The notes: generated by a model not told the origin, from the letters alone. Positions 25,378 through 33,835 are shown, numbered from the stretch's first letter. The stretch is 64,000 bases of DNA from Branchiostoma floridae (GCF_000003815.2 NC_049990.1:15111875-15175874), one strand, 5' to 3'. A program made the numbers and translations.

Positions 25378-27367
25378 CGCAGGCATACGCGCAGTGCACC
25401 TGGTAGTTTACATGCATACGCGCGTATATTTCATACGTTTATTTGACATTTCTTGCTGAATTCTTTCATACGCAGCTTTGCGCACAGTGAGTATGTCATA
25501 CGCATCTGAATCGTTTTGTGTTATATTAGGCACACAGGCATACGCACAATACGTCTGACAGTTTTGGATATTTACAAAACTATCGCGGTGCCATGGTGCT
25601 CCAACGACCCACCAGAAGGTCAAGGAATAGGTGAGGGGAAAACTATCGTATGCGTACGTACGCTGTTGCGAATCTCATACATCATACGCGGTGATACGCT
25701 GATCTTGCGAAACGAGCTCTGAAAAGCGTTAATATAGCGTGTGTGCAGCAGAGATACAACACACGATGCCGACATGTTGCACGAATTAGTTCGTTTTGTG
25801 TTCGTTCGTTCTGCGATCGGGCATCACATTGTACTTAATAGTAACGTATGACAAGCGCACAAAAAGCGTAGGGATAGCGTACTTGACCAACGCCCGGGAT
25901 GCAAGCGAGATTTTGTATCAATATGACGGTTGATTCACATTTCATGCGGCCTATGGTGACAAAAGTCACGCTATGAGATCTGCACAAGCAATAGAAACAG
26001 TGTGATGGAGTAGCCTCTATAGCAGGCTCTCTAGGGCCTTTTAGGGCTCATAATACACTTTTGCTGCCCATTTCTTTTTGTAATTGGTCGCTAATTGCTG
26101 GCCTTTTCTGACTGCCGACCCTGCAGGTCATGTATTATGAGCCAAAAAAAGGCCTTAGAGAGCCTGCTATGAAGGCTAGTGATGGAACGGGTTTTCTTAA
26201 TCAATCAAAAGAAAGCTTTGAATACGCTTGGCATTCGTCAGAAAGGCGTTCAGCATGCGATCGGCATAAGTTGGGTGCGTCCTTAATGCGGTTCGAAGGC
26301 GCCATACATACGCACCTAGTACCTATTCGCAGCAAGAAAAATAGTGCTGCGCACTGAATATACACCTCATACGGAAAATGGATATGATAAAGTCGTAATT
26401 CATACGCGAGGTGCACGTGACGTATAATAAGATTTATTCCGTATTTCATACGGACCTTATTTTCACTTAAAAATACACACATGTGTAAACCCACCTATAC
26501 GTTATATAATTTATAAATTCACAGTGTATTGGTCTACGACTTCTTATTGACAAAATGTAATACAGACCTCATACGGACTTGGATATAGACGCTCGTGTGA
26601 CTGCACCCTTAAGTTGACCAAAGCGCGCAGGGATTGGAATGGTCGTCATCACCTCTGCGACTTTATAACTGAACAAGTCGCCGAGCGAGCGCCTAAGATG
26701 TCAAACCAAGAGCGCCAAAAATCTCACAACGGTCGCAGTGGGCGTCAAAAGAGCGCAAAATGGTTGCCGTGAGCACCCAAGGAATGCTCAAGGGTCGCAG
26801 CTCGCTGCGACCCTTGACAAGCGCTCATAAATTGTCTAAACTGAAGGTCATACAAACTTTATTCTGCAAGAAGTGTATTTGGAATTTTGTTGTCAAATCA
26901 TTTTTGTGAATTTTGTTGCCAAATCATTAATTAATTCCAATTGTAATCATCAATAAAATTGAATATCTACACATGCATGAATATGCGTCGTAAGTCAGTG
27001 TGACTGCAAGGGAATTTTTAAAAAATTGCAAAGTTGTCCCCGTGATGAGTTGCCTACGGGTACAGAGTCTTTCATTCTTATCTTTGATTTTCATGTAATT
27101 TGCATGATTGACATTCTGTGCTATGTTTTGTCACGCACAACAGTACATGCAGATATATGAATATAACGTAGTAGCTAGATTGTTTAAGTTTCACATTCGC
27201 TTACCTTGTCTTGATGAGACACCAGGAGATTTCTGATGTTCCGTTCTGTCTGGGGGTCCTGGTCCTTCTTCTCCCGCGCTGCTCTCCTCCGCATCAACAA
27301 GAGGAACTCCACAGAAAGGACAGAACTTGAACACTTCATGCGTGAGGCTGCACTTGGGGCACTTCAT
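1..27367 (-). CDS. RNF213: RNF213 (mysterin) E3 ubiquitin ligase / AAA+ ATPase, 5' part of gene, truncated by the window edge
   Basis: A very large split gene, read from about 27367 down past position 1. RNF213 is known as a roughly 5000-residue cytosolic protein with a dynein-like ring of AAA units and a C-terminal E3 module, linked to lipid droplets, vascular disease and antimicrobial ubiquitylation. I traced about 45 coding exons (about 3,390 codons): an N-terminal zinc ribbon, a serine-rich repeat linker, a predicted carbohydrate-binding-like region, a long helical region, and two complete AAA units with Walker A ([16 protein letters not shown]) and Walker B ([19 protein letters not shown]). 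Their order and the sequence [16 protein letters not shown] are diagnostic of this family. Introns are mostly 100-500 bp, with longer ones at 23121-27204 and 17933-19797; the latter contains the assembly gap. The RING and C-terminal part lies left of the window. A frameshift at about 22370 breaks the frame as assembled. The family call is very secure; individual exon ends are less so. Confidence 0.95.
21..880 (-). CDS. RNF213: RNF213 exons 43-45: second active AAA unit
   Basis: Exons 652-880 ([20 protein letters not shown], Walker A), 391-561 ([20 protein letters not shown], Walker B with Asp-Glu) and 21-209 ([19 protein letters not shown], sensor-1 Asn and Arg-rich end). This matches human AAA4, the second catalytic unit. 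The donor at position 20 (GTAAAA) leads to an exon outside the window. Catalytic residues are intact. Confidence 0.93.
1225..3062 (-). CDS. RNF213: RNF213 exons 38-42, linker between the two active AAA units
   Basis: Exons 2980-3062 ([20 protein letters not shown]), 2678-2811 ([20 protein letters not shown]), 2151-2237, 1817-1945 ([18 protein letters not shown]) and about 1225-1389 ([20 protein letters not shown]). The left end of the last exon is uncertain, since no donor there gives a clean phase match to the next exon. The family order is exact. The neighbouring introns hold a TG microsatellite and a palindromic element. Confidence 0.85.
1541..1782. mobile_element. Palindromic MITE in RNF213 intron, copy 1
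   Basis: Imperfect inverted repeats of about 45 bp (GTCAAGCTTGCGTCACTGCG at the left, its complement at the right) enclose an AT-rich core containing GCGTAAAAGTATGACTTAGA. The same core and related arms recur at 3961-4182, which defines a family. It carries no coding capacity. Confidence 0.75.
2404..2581. repeat. (TG)n microsatellite
   Basis: About 175 bp of TG dinucleotides with a few CG and AT interruptions, located in an RNF213 intron. Apparent open frames across it are not genes. Confidence 0.97.
3266..4424 (-). CDS. RNF213: RNF213 exons 35-37: active AAA unit (Walker A and Walker B)
   Basis: Exons 4296-4424 ([20 protein letters not shown]), 3806-3935 ([19 protein letters not shown], Walker A) and 3266-3504 ([20 protein letters not shown], Walker B with intact Asp-Glu, then [10 protein letters not shown], sensor-1-like Asn). 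This corresponds to the first ATP-hydrolysing unit of mysterin (human AAA3). All catalytic residues visible here are conserved, so the unit should be active. The 3936-4295 intron contains an inverted-repeat element. Confidence 0.92.
3961..4182. mobile_element. Palindromic MITE in RNF213 intron, copy 2
   Basis: Inverted arms with GGTGCGGCACTGTGGGGTTCG-like sequence at the left and its complement at the right surround a core nearly identical to that at 1620-1670 (CGTAAAAGTATGACTTAGAA). The left end abuts a TTAA (3955-3958); the right flank is not TTAA. Confidence 0.75.
4530..6683 (-). CDS. RNF213: RNF213 exons 29-34, between AAA units
   Basis: Exons 6546-6683 ([19 protein letters not shown]), 6346-6453, 5946-6117 ([16 protein letters not shown]), 5631-5799 ([20 protein letters not shown]), 5017-5156 ([16 protein letters not shown]) and 4530-4724 ([20 protein letters not shown]). 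All show GT/AG ends, and neighbouring phases fit where checked. The HCGI-PSW-ELR and DFATPSL strings are strong RNF213 signatures. The intron at 4725-5016 holds a CT microsatellite. Confidence 0.85.
4862..4938. repeat. (CT)n microsatellite
   Basis: Two CT runs separated by the short spacer CCTTAATGTATACAT, which duplicates flanking sequence (CCTTAATGTGTACAT). It lies in an RNF213 intron. Confidence 0.95.
6821..7061 (-). CDS. RNF213: RNF213 exon 28: P-loop-like AAA unit
   Basis: A 241-bp exon containing [20 protein letters not shown], a Walker-A-like loop with Lys-Ser, followed by [10 protein letters not shown]. In RNF213 this is the first recognisable AAA-type unit, whereas ATP turnover is assigned to the two later units. 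The loop here is well formed (GxGKS), although no convincing Walker B acidic pair follows. Confidence 0.85.
7131..7330. repeat. MITE fragment plus (CACT)n microsatellite
   Basis: Positions 7135-7215 (GACAGTGGAAGATCC, then AACGTCTGACCTTTTCCA, then TTGTTTGAGTAACTG) resemble one arm of the elements at 18115-18415 and 39960-40075. This runs into a pure CACT repeat at 7264-7330. It is intronic in RNF213. Confidence 0.65.
7419..9048 (-). CDS. RNF213: RNF213 exons 23-27
   Basis: Exons 8924-9048, 8545-8622, 8320-8429, 7923-8058 and 7419-7611. The 78-bp exon must be read in the frame giving [11 protein letters not shown], which joins to [12 protein letters not shown]; a longer open frame over it is a shadow. 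Later exons give [19 protein letters not shown] and [17 protein letters not shown], matching the region of RNF213 just before the first P-loop-like unit. The boundary at 7611 is the least certain. Confidence 0.75.
9178..10040 (-). CDS. RNF213: RNF213 exon 22 with a UBA-like segment
   Basis: An 863-bp exon open across its whole length between CAG acceptor (10041) and GTGAGT donor (9177). It starts [19 protein letters not shown], as RNF213 does at this point, and continues with [17 protein letters not shown]. Towards its 3' side the sequence [14 protein letters not shown] followed by [13 protein letters not shown] resembles a ubiquitin-associated (UBA) three-helix domain. The C-terminal part is acidic and low complexity. 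The UBA assignment is by pattern only. Confidence 0.8.
10410..10645 (-). pseudogene. LINE 3'-end fragment in RNF213 intron
   Basis: The minus strand encodes [19 protein letters not shown] and further residues with the Cys-His spacing and 'E...HF(M/L)L.CP.Y' pattern seen after the reverse transcriptase in many invertebrate non-LTR retrotransposons. It is short, with no intact reverse transcriptase, and lies between RNF213 exons ending at 10040 and starting at 10660. Confidence 0.6.
10660..12137 (-). CDS. RNF213: RNF213 exons 18-21
   Basis: Exons 11973-12137, 11573-11790, 10984-11130 and 10660-10824. Conserved family landmarks include [35 protein letters not shown] and [10 protein letters not shown]. 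Phases are consistent from the end of the preceding long exon (CTG GAC TCT / GTGAGT) onward. An acidic run of Asp residues ([13 protein letters not shown]) in the last of these exons is unusual and comes from a GAT/GAC microsatellite-like stretch at 10760-10785. Confidence 0.8.
12403..13876 (-). CDS. RNF213: RNF213 exons 15-17, including a GC-AG intron
   Basis: Exons at about 13676-13876 and 13203-13579 (outer ends uncertain; the phases I derive do not all agree, so a small exon or another boundary may be missed) and a long, clear exon at 12403-13061. The long exon encodes [22 protein letters not shown] and [15 protein letters not shown], all in conserved RNF213 order. The intron 13062-13202 uses a GC donor (CCAG/GCAAGT): only this donor leaves the single base needed to rebuild the Val codon at the next acceptor. 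Confidence 0.8.
14133..17932 (-). CDS. RNF213: RNF213 exons 6-14: helical N-terminal arm
   Basis: Exons placed at 17601-17932, 17099-17346, 16453-16671, 15936-16158, 15770-15834, 15157-15529, 14890-14988, 14653-14769 and 14133-14316, each bounded by AG acceptors and GT donors. The first joins the exon at 19798 in phase across the assembly gap, giving the run GVWHTYNDF and supporting the idea that the gap is intronic. The remainder is leucine-rich helical sequence without catalytic motifs (for example [13 protein letters not shown] and [13 protein letters not shown]). It corresponds to the stalk/N-arm of mysterin. No mobile element disrupts the coding exons. Confidence 0.75.
16195..16230. repeat. 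(TACA)n microsatellite
   Basis: A short TATA/TACATACA repeat in the RNF213 intron between 16159 and 16452. Confidence 0.85.
18033..18078. repeat. (CAAT)n microsatellite
   Basis: About eleven CAAT units in the gap-containing RNF213 intron. Confidence 0.95.
18115..18415. mobile_element. Inverted-repeat element in RNF213 intron
   Basis: The left arm contains CAACTGGATATGATTGTGGA and TCAGTGACACTGGAGAC; the right arm contains their complements (GTCTCCAGTGTCGCTGACGA, ATCATATCCAGTTGCTTGAG). The same sequence appears as a single arm at 39955-40075 and, decayed, near 7135-7215, so this is a dispersed family. It is non-coding. Confidence 0.75.
18416..18848. other. Intronic stretch before assembly gap, no supported feature
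   Basis: There is no homology I recognise. Two opposed short open frames at 18570-18800 overlap, and neither looks like a known domain. GC content rises towards the gap. Confidence 0.4.
18849..19542. other. Assembly gap (run of N)
   Basis: 694 undetermined bases. The flanking RNF213 exons (17932 and 19798) join in phase, so the gap probably contains no coding sequence. A 58-bp tandem repeat directly follows it, which suggests an unassembled repeat array. Confidence 0.99.
19560..19675. repeat. 58-bp tandem repeat, two copies, abutting the gap
   Basis: Copies at 19560-19617 and 19618-19675 share GTTTATTTGAAGGGCT and GAGAATTGTCGTAAAAACGC, differing at a few bases. More copies may be hidden in the gap. 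Confidence 0.9.
19798..21651 (-). CDS. RNF213: RNF213 exons 3-5: basic/acidic linker and start of CBM20-like region
   Basis: Three exons join in phase: 21530-21651 (Lys/Arg-rich, with [14 protein letters not shown], a possible nuclear-localisation-like patch), 20584-20820 (a run of acidic residues, then [20 protein letters not shown]), and 19798-20006 ([36 protein letters not shown]). The last two match the part of RNF213 where a starch-binding CBM20-like fold has been proposed; the alternation of aromatic and basic residues is consistent with this, but I infer the fold from family position only. The intron at 20821-21529 carries a palindromic element. The final exon ends with one extra base, which fits the next exon found, at 17932. 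Confidence 0.8.
20033..20180. repeat. (GGAT)n microsatellite
   Basis: About 145 bp of ATGG units with interruptions, in an RNF213 intron. Confidence 0.96.
21183..21391. mobile_element. Near-perfect palindromic MITE in RNF213 intron
   Basis: Arms of about 80 bp (CTCTCCAAGCAGAGGTTAGG at the left, its complement ending TTGGAGAGT at the right; inner parts ATCGGGC and GCCCGAT) flank a short loop at about 21265-21305. It would form a strong hairpin and is non-coding. Confidence 0.85.
21837..23120 (-). CDS. RNF213: RNF213 serine/acid-rich linker exon with 72-bp tandem repeats and a frameshift
   Basis: A single 1284-bp exon encodes a low-complexity Ser/Thr/Asp/Glu-rich segment. Its centre holds nine copies of a 24-residue repeat with core [20 protein letters not shown]. 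Reading from the 5' side, the frame stays open through six copies and hits a stop just after the sixth, because the sequence near 22370 differs in length from the other copies (CATCCTGACG instead of CATCTGACG or CATCCACTGACG). The remaining three copies and the C-terminal part of the exon are open in the shifted frame, down to the donor at 21837, which joins in phase to the exon at 21651. The function of the linker is unknown; it is probably disordered. Confidence 0.8.
22150..22800 (-). repeat. Coding minisatellite, nine units of 72 bp
   Basis: Nine tandem copies of a 72-bp unit, recognisable by the recurring GTTGCTGATTGG on the plus strand, lie within the RNF213 linker exon. All unit lengths are multiples of three except at the frameshift near 22370. 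Copies alternate between Asp-Glu-Ala-Ser and Asp-Val-Ala-Ser joints. The three copies nearest the C-terminal side carry Asn for Asp or Gly for Asp variants, suggesting stepwise expansion. Confidence 0.95.
23860..24490 (+). pseudogene. CR1/Jockey-type LINE 3' fragment with frameshift
   Basis: The plus strand encodes [18 protein letters not shown], then after a frameshift near 24000 [20 protein letters not shown] and [19 protein letters not shown], which are hallmarks of the thumb and post-RT region of CR1/Jockey-type non-LTR retrotransposons. The fragment ends in a GAT/GATAAT-rich tail (24474-24494), typical of a LINE 3' terminus. It lies antisense in the first RNF213 intron. Confidence 0.8.
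24540..24715 (+). pseudogene. Possible Penelope-like element C-terminal fragment
   Basis: In one plus-strand frame the sequence reads [20 protein letters not shown] and then KLNRND before a stop. The 'EAIhi...(l/m)NR(d/n)' pattern resembles the end of Penelope-like elements with a GIY-YIG nuclease. The stretch is too short for certainty. Confidence 0.4.
25022..26611. mobile_element. PIF/Harbinger-like non-autonomous DNA transposon, 1.58 kb
   Basis: The termini GGGTGCAGTCACACG (from 25025) and CGTGTGACTGCACCC (to 26608) are perfect inverted repeats over 15 bp. They are flanked on both sides by TTA (25022-25024 and 26609-26611), the 3-bp duplication expected for PIF/Harbinger transposition. 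The interior is rich in CATACGC motifs, contains a GATGAT microsatellite (25346-25378), and has no transposase. A related partial copy precedes it (24880-25020). Confidence 0.8.
26002..26186. mobile_element. Nested MITE with 8-9 bp target duplication
   Basis: The element spans about 26010-26178 with ends TAGCCTCTATAGCAGGCTCT and its imperfect complement. It is flanked by GTGATGGA on both sides (26002-26009, 26179-26186). The duplication length points to a hAT- or Mutator-type element inserted inside the Harbinger-like one. Confidence 0.8.
27205..27367 (-). CDS. RNF213: RNF213 first coding exon: N-terminal zinc ribbon
   Basis: The ATG at 27365-27367 lies in a textbook Kozak context (GCCACCATGA). 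The exon encodes 54 residues plus one base, beginning MKCPKCS and containing CPFCG, so two CxxC pairs form a zinc-ribbon-like motif, as at the N-terminus of vertebrate RNF213. It ends at a GT donor (AAG/GTAAGC). Its phase (one extra base) fits the acceptor at 23120, giving Gly-Asp-Cys across the junction. An acceptor-like CAG ends just beyond 27385, so the 5' leader is probably spliced and its upstream exon was not located. Confidence 0.85.
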
Positions 27368-27717
27368 GGTGGCGTGGCAATCCAACTGCGCATTCACGGG
27401 CAAAAACGGAAAGAACTTAATGCAACAAGTGATCAGGACAATCACATCACGAAAACAAAGATTAATCTTAAGCAAGCTGTGGAAAAAAGACTTAATGGCG
27501 GGGAAATATTTCATGAGAGTCTTCAGTTGGAAAGGCCAGTGTAGCAAAGATTTGACCTTTCCGTCACATTTCCGTATTCTGTAAAGTGAATTAAATACAA
27601 CCTATATCCTGACATAACTTTTAAGCATCCTTATACACGTCGTGCAGATGAACCCGGTATTGCTGATATACCCAAAATATGTACAGGCTTTGACAGTGAT
27701 TATGCGTTCATAAGTAT

Positions 27718-28190
27718 GGATGGGTACCGGTACAGAAAATTCATGTCCAGTTTTTGTTTTATGTATTTCAATTACGGTCCAGGTCCAGAGGATTAGGTCC
27801 AGGTCCGGACCTGAACCTGGATTTAATTCAGTATGCGGGAACTTGTGAATGGACAATACTCAGAACATGGACCATTCTGCTACAAAGAAATCTGTTTGGT
27901 GTAGTACTTGAGTCCCACTGGCGCCTTAAAGCCCTTACTACAAGGCTAACTGCCACTATACGATTGGCTGTAAAACTTGGTGGAAATTACAATAAACTCT
28001 ACTCTACTTGGCTCTTGTTATTTTCTTCAATTTGTCATCCGAAATGTGTGGATTTCTCCTCATATAACCTTTTCATTTTCCAATAGGTCCAACATCCGGT
28101 CAATTGAATTTTTACCGTCTATTTTTTCCGGACCGGTCCAATAAGGAAAACCCATTTTGTACCGATACGATATACCGGTACCCACCCTAA
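27718..28190. mobile_element. hAT-like MITE, older copy
   Basis: It begins GGATGGGTACCGG and ends CCGGTACCCACCCT, with an internal palindrome around CCAGGTCCGGACCTGAACCTGG. It is homologous through most of its length to the better-preserved copy at 40920-41364 (shared GCTACAAAGAAATCTGTTT). No target duplication is recognisable. Confidence 0.75.
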
Positions 28191-28519
28191 CAATATTCCT
28201 CAAAAACTATAACATCATTAATAAGTGCATTTCTGCAAAGCAAGAGACCCAGTAGAAGTCTTTTGTGGCATATGCATATTTATCGTATATACCTATATTT
28301 GTTGGAGTTGTCTTTCCTAATATATGTCCATGTATCTTCTAAAAGCTACCCGAACAACAGCCTTTTCTCAAAAGCCTATTTAACATGGCTAAAGGTCCTC
28401 TCTTTTTATGTAAGGTGAAACTTAAATAGAACAGGTACTATCTTTCCAATATCTATTCTTTACCTTCGAACTCACTGAACATAAAAACGCGAGCCCGACG
28501 TCTTAATGTATAGATCAAT
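28191..28519. other. Intergenic, no feature seen
   Basis: AT-rich unique-looking sequence between two mobile elements, upstream of RNF213. No open frame or motif is worth reporting. Confidence 0.4.
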
Positions 28520-30990
28520 AAATGTCAGAAAATCAAATGTAGTGTTTGTTATTGTGCCCGCATACCTCACATACCCACTTGCCGCTATTCGCGAACATTC
28601 CTGTACGCGCGTTTTAAACATTGTCAATCTGCAGTGGTTTCAACTATGAGAAAACTAAAGTCACTTGATGGCTTATTCCTACCCTGAAGACATAAAAAGA
28701 CGTTATCAGAAGTTGACGTCGATGGCGCTGTTTGCCCAAGACTTCGGAGTTATCATAAGTAAACACTGATCTTTGAAGCTTGCATTGCGTTATGCTTGCA
28801 TATAACCCGTGTGTGTTTGTTCGAAAGTTCGCGAACTCCATATACACACACATGGTGTATACATTACTCACTGTCAGCAGATTTCTCGCGCTCAATATCA
28901 TGATAAAATGCCCCAGAAAAAAAAAAAGTCTGGTTCCTAACGACCCCTTACAAAAATGACCCGTTCAAACTAATCAAATAAAAAGATGCCGTGTAAAAAT
29001 GGACTGTTCTCAAAAAGTACCCACTTGCAGAAACGGATGATTCCAACATAAGGGCGAAAAGGGGGCCGTGACACAAGAAAATTTTTCGTGCAGGAAACGT
29101 TTCCAAAGTACTAACAAAAACATGAGTGAATGATAGTTTCTCATCATAAACACTACGCGCAAGTTGATATGCCTGTTGCTAAATGCTACTTTAGAAACAC
29201 ATAGATAAACACACCTGTTCCCAAATACTAGTACTAAAAAACCCAGTCATATTGGAGGTGAAGGTCCTCTGGACCAGGTGCATATAACAGAATATGCCTT
29301 ATTCTAATAAATACCTTTCTCATGATTGATACAGCGCTAGCAGACACTTCATAATTCATTTGCGGTCAATGGTCTCTCTCATATTGAAATATATAGGTTG
29401 CTTGAGGACATGTGAACACAAAGACAAATATCTGATGTCGAGACTCAAGTATATGCAACAAGACCCAACCCAACCCTTCCAGTCCGAAACAAGTCCAGCT
29501 ATCTTGTTACCACATAATTATGTTAATATCACTGCAGTTTATGATTTGTACCAAACAACGTCTAAAATGTCCATGTAAACCCGTTTTTTCAGGGGGGGGG
29601 GGGCATCGCTAGATGGGGACGAGATCGTTAGTGATTTCGCCACCTGGAGTTTCAAACAACTAGTAATCTCGCGCACACGAGATTTCCCCCCTTCCACCCT
29701 CCACCCACCCACAATTTAGTGCTAGTGACTTCGCCGCAACCTCTTATTGGTTAGCCCTATTCTGTATACAGTTGTATTAATAAGAAAGTAAGTGACATAC
29801 TCTGTATATTCTTCCTTTAATTGCTCCATTTCCGATATAATTCACAGCTGCGGCTGGTCAACCGGCAAGCATATACGTAGTTTTCCTCTAATGTATTAAA
29901 AGAAAAGAAGGGGAGGGGGAGCCTTGTTTTGATGTATATTATGATATATCTTCATTCATTTATGGATTTTCTTGCGCTCTCTGGAGCGTTTGGTTTAGGG
30001 ATGGTGCGTACTTAATACGTTTGCCATGTCCCTCTTGTGCTAAATATAAGCACCAGAAGTTCATGAACACTATCAACAAACACACGGAAGTAACTGTCTT
30101 TCCAACTACAGGCAAAGACACCAGGTACTGTTCTTGAACACTATGAGGAACATTTATGGCCGAAGACATAAATTAATTTTGGCCAAATTTGGTGAACGCG
30201 AAAATTCAAAGCAAAAACAGAGCATCTAGCTATATTTGGACCGTGAAAATCTACCTGTCACATACACACATACATACATATTCATACTTGTTAATACGTT
30301 GAAGCATTCACATAGTTTTGCTTCCACTGTTTTCTGTCTTTCATCAGTTCAATGAGGTCATTATCACATAGACCAGTCTCTGTCTCGGTCTAAGGTAAGG
30401 TCTGTCACATTATATTGGATAGGACTCTGGAACCTAGGAACATTGGCAGGTCTGTGAAAATCGCGAAGCGGTCGCGAGAATATAGGTGGGAAACTCGTAG
30501 GACGAAATATTTCCTGATGTCTCGGCCCCCCTAAAACCTTTATTTTGGAATCACCCGTTTCTGCAAGAGGTTATTTTTACACGGCATTAGTTTGAAGGGG
30601 TAATTTTTCCTAGGGGTCATTTGGATCCAAGTTATTTTGTTGGGGCATTTTATCATGATTGAGCGCGAGAAATCTGCTGACAGTGAGACATGTATGCACA
30701 CTGTGTGCAAATGGAGTTCGCGAACTTTCGAACAAACACGCACTGGTCATATGTAAACACTAACGCAATGCAAGCTTCAAAGATCAGTATTTTGATAACT
30801 CCAAAGACAAACAGAGCTATCGAACCCAATTTTTGAGAACGTCTTTCAGCATTGGAATTGAGCCATCAAGTAGCTTTAGTTTTGTCATGGTTGAGACCAC
30901 TGCTTTACATTTTCGCGAATAGGGGCAAGTGGGGATAGGATGTGTGACGTATGCAGGTACCACAACAAGCAATACATTTGATTTTCTGTG
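28520..30990. mobile_element. Long inverted repeat (about 0.5-kb arms), foldback-type element
   Basis: The left arm (about 28520-29075) and right arm (about 30515-30990) are inverted, diverged copies. They share CTGTCAGCAGATTTCTCGCG (left) with its complement at the right, and GGCAAGTGGGGATAGGATGT (right) with its complement at the left. The 1.4-kb interior (29076-30514) has a G9 run, CCACCC stretches and no transposase. It could be a long-TIR transposon remnant or an inverted duplication. Confidence 0.75.
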
Positions 30991-31367
30991 TAACTGAAAA
31001 ACATAAGACACTACGATTTTGGAACATAAGTGACGTTCGAACGTTCGCCATAGAGTGGCAGGACGTGACCAATAGACACAATGTCATGTAAAATGAATTC
31101 AAGCCTTATTGCCATGATCAATGAACGAAACTTAGCTCCGACATTAGGAGAAAAATCTGAATATTTCAAGATATTGATATTCGTCCTGGCCAAGCAATGT
31201 TTGCTTCTTGAAAATACTTTTTTTTCGTGAACCACGGTTTGAGATTAGAGCTGGTCACTGTGGCGACAGCGACAACCATAGCCGGCTTATAATGCTATTA
31301 AATATTGTCTAAAAAGCCTGCTATATTTTCATAGTCGTGCAATGTTCAATAATAAAGCGAGTAAGCC

Positions 31368-31710
31368 TAAAGCCCCGGTTACACATAGTCGAACATGGCT
31401 CCCGACTAACAGCCAACCAAGGTTGGCGGTAGGTAGGGAGGAGTCTGGCCAGTTTTAGATTAAAAGTAAAATTTAGCTACCATACTCTCAACATCGTACC
31501 ACTACTGCCTTACTCCCAATCACCAGCCCACCCTATCTAGACCCCCTGTTTGCGGACGAATGTTTTGAAAAATTTCAAAAGATTCGGCTCGCGAAGTCGA
31601 ACACAAGCCAACCGCATTGACCCACAGCCGACCTAGCTCCCGAACCAATCCCAACCATGGCAGGGGAGAGGTCGTGACGCCATGTTCGGCCATGTGTAAC
31701 CGGAGATTAA
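31368..31710. mobile_element. PIF/Harbinger-like MITE, 337 bp
   Basis: The ends AGCCCCGGTTACACATAG and CATGTGTAACCGGAGAT are imperfect inverted repeats continuing into CGAACATGGC / GCCATGTTCG. TAA flanks both sides (31368-31370, 31708-31710). It is non-coding. Confidence 0.8.
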
Positions 31711-33524
31711 GGGTGTATGGTAAGCCCGGTCCGGAACAATTACTATACATTTACAATTCAAACAAGTAGATATAAGCGTGAATACGACATTTTGTTCGTT
31801 ATGTTTGGAAATCTCGGATATGAGAAAGCAGTGATTTCCGACACATTGTTTACCAGAATCTATGAGTTTCGGTGATGACACACGCTTGCTTCTTAATAGA
31901 CATTTGTTTCACCCTCCCGCGTGGCTTGTGTAAAGTCAATAAGACCAACGTTTGGTAGTTATATATGCAACGAGTATATGTAACCTGGTTGATATTTACG
32001 TGAAAACAAGTACCCTGGGTTAAAAAGATCAATACCGCTTATGGGATTTTCGCAACAGGAAATATTCTCTGGAATAAACTTTTGTCCAATCATTATATTT
32101 AGAACCTCTTATTTAATCTGTTTTGTCATTCTACAACATTTCAAGTGTTTCTCAAAAGACGACCCATAGATTTGATGTTGTAGACTAGACCGGTGCTACG
32201 GACCAAAACATAGCCGGCATGTAAACAAATCTCCGGCTTTCAACACGCTATTAATTACTGCACCATAATGTAGCTTTTGTTCCCCGTGAATATAGCGAGG
32301 CAATGTGATATAGTAGATACAACGTGCACGTAGTTCGAAACCAGTGACTTTAATCGTTCCAATCGTACACTAGGTGGAGCAGTAGCCTTATAGGTATGTT
32401 GTTGAGTCAGAACCTGGAGGTGCTGAGTTCAAATACCCGATAGGTCCAAGAAAATCCAAAATTCAAAATCACGGTCTGCGAGAGACACAGTAACTTTTTT
32501 TGCTTAAGTGGGTATGCTTAATTAAGAGGAATTTGACAGAACGCTCAACTTATCGATAAAAACGAAGCTTTTTATGCTTTGTGTGTTTTATTATGTCTCT
32601 TTAGTCATTACTGTACGTTTTGCATGTTACTTCCATCACAACCCTTACCTACATAGATGTGCTAAGAAGAGACATAGGTCTAGAGGCAGACAGCGTGGGG
32701 AAAGCGACGCAGGACAGGGACTTCTGGGCTGCTACAGTGGTTCGGGTGGCGGGGGAGGAGCGACACCCGACATAAGTCTTAAGTAAGTCAAGTCCATTAC
32801 AAAGTCAAGTGCAACATATCTCAAATGCAGCAACGCTGACAATGTGCCGCTGTGCAATGAAATGAGATGCGCTATTATTCATGGCGTGGGAAATTTGCTG
32901 ATAACGATCGATGATCCATAAGTTCATACCCTTTCCCACAAACACGTTGGTCATATATGAATATGAACTGAACTCCGAATCATTGACTCGGTTAGACAAA
33001 TATTTGCAGAAATACCACCCCCTCTCCCCCGTAGCCGGAATCCAGCCTTGTTTTTAGTCGATCCCCGAAGGTCGGAAGCGGACCTTGCCTCCTATATCCA
33101 TCGAAACCTCTAATAAAGTTTCCTAAATCTAATTGACGTCATCTTGTTGCATTATCTTAAGAGTAACGATGCATGATAGGTCATGGAAAGTAAAGACAGA
33201 AGCACAGTGTAATCGAGGCTAGGCTCAATTCGAAAACTATAAATGAATGAATAGATAGAGAAGTATCAAATGGAACATCTCAATGTGCAAGGTTAAATTA
33301 TGACATTCATTTAATCAGTGGCGTAACATTCATGCATCTTTTCTTGGGTTCCTACCACTTTCGCAAGTGGATATCGGGACGTTTCTCTGCAGTACCAAGG
33401 GTAGCCAAGAGACTTCCTAAAATACACCCTGATCTTCGTCTTCGCCTAAAGACCTATCCACATACCAAATATCATCACAATCAATTCGTAACGTTAACTT
33501 CTTTAGATATATCTATGCCCGCCA
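31711..33524. other. Intergenic, no supported gene
   Basis: Scanned on both strands. A Gly-rich open frame at 32574-32786 ends in a GGGGG run and shows no domain. I see no conserved exon here. Confidence 0.4.
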
Positions 33525-33634
<110 letters not shown>

Positions 33635-33835
33635 TCTATCGTATAGTGGAATTCGTTGTCACCAAGCATAGTAGGGGCATCTTCTCTGGACAGTTTTAAA
33701 GAGCGCTCTCAGATAGATGTGCAAAAGTTAGGTGTGACCGATCGTTCAGTGTAATATAACCAGCTGCTGCTGCACCGCGTGCCTGCAAAGCTGGTGTGTT
33801 ACGCCGAAGGGTGGTTATACCGGCTATATAAAATT

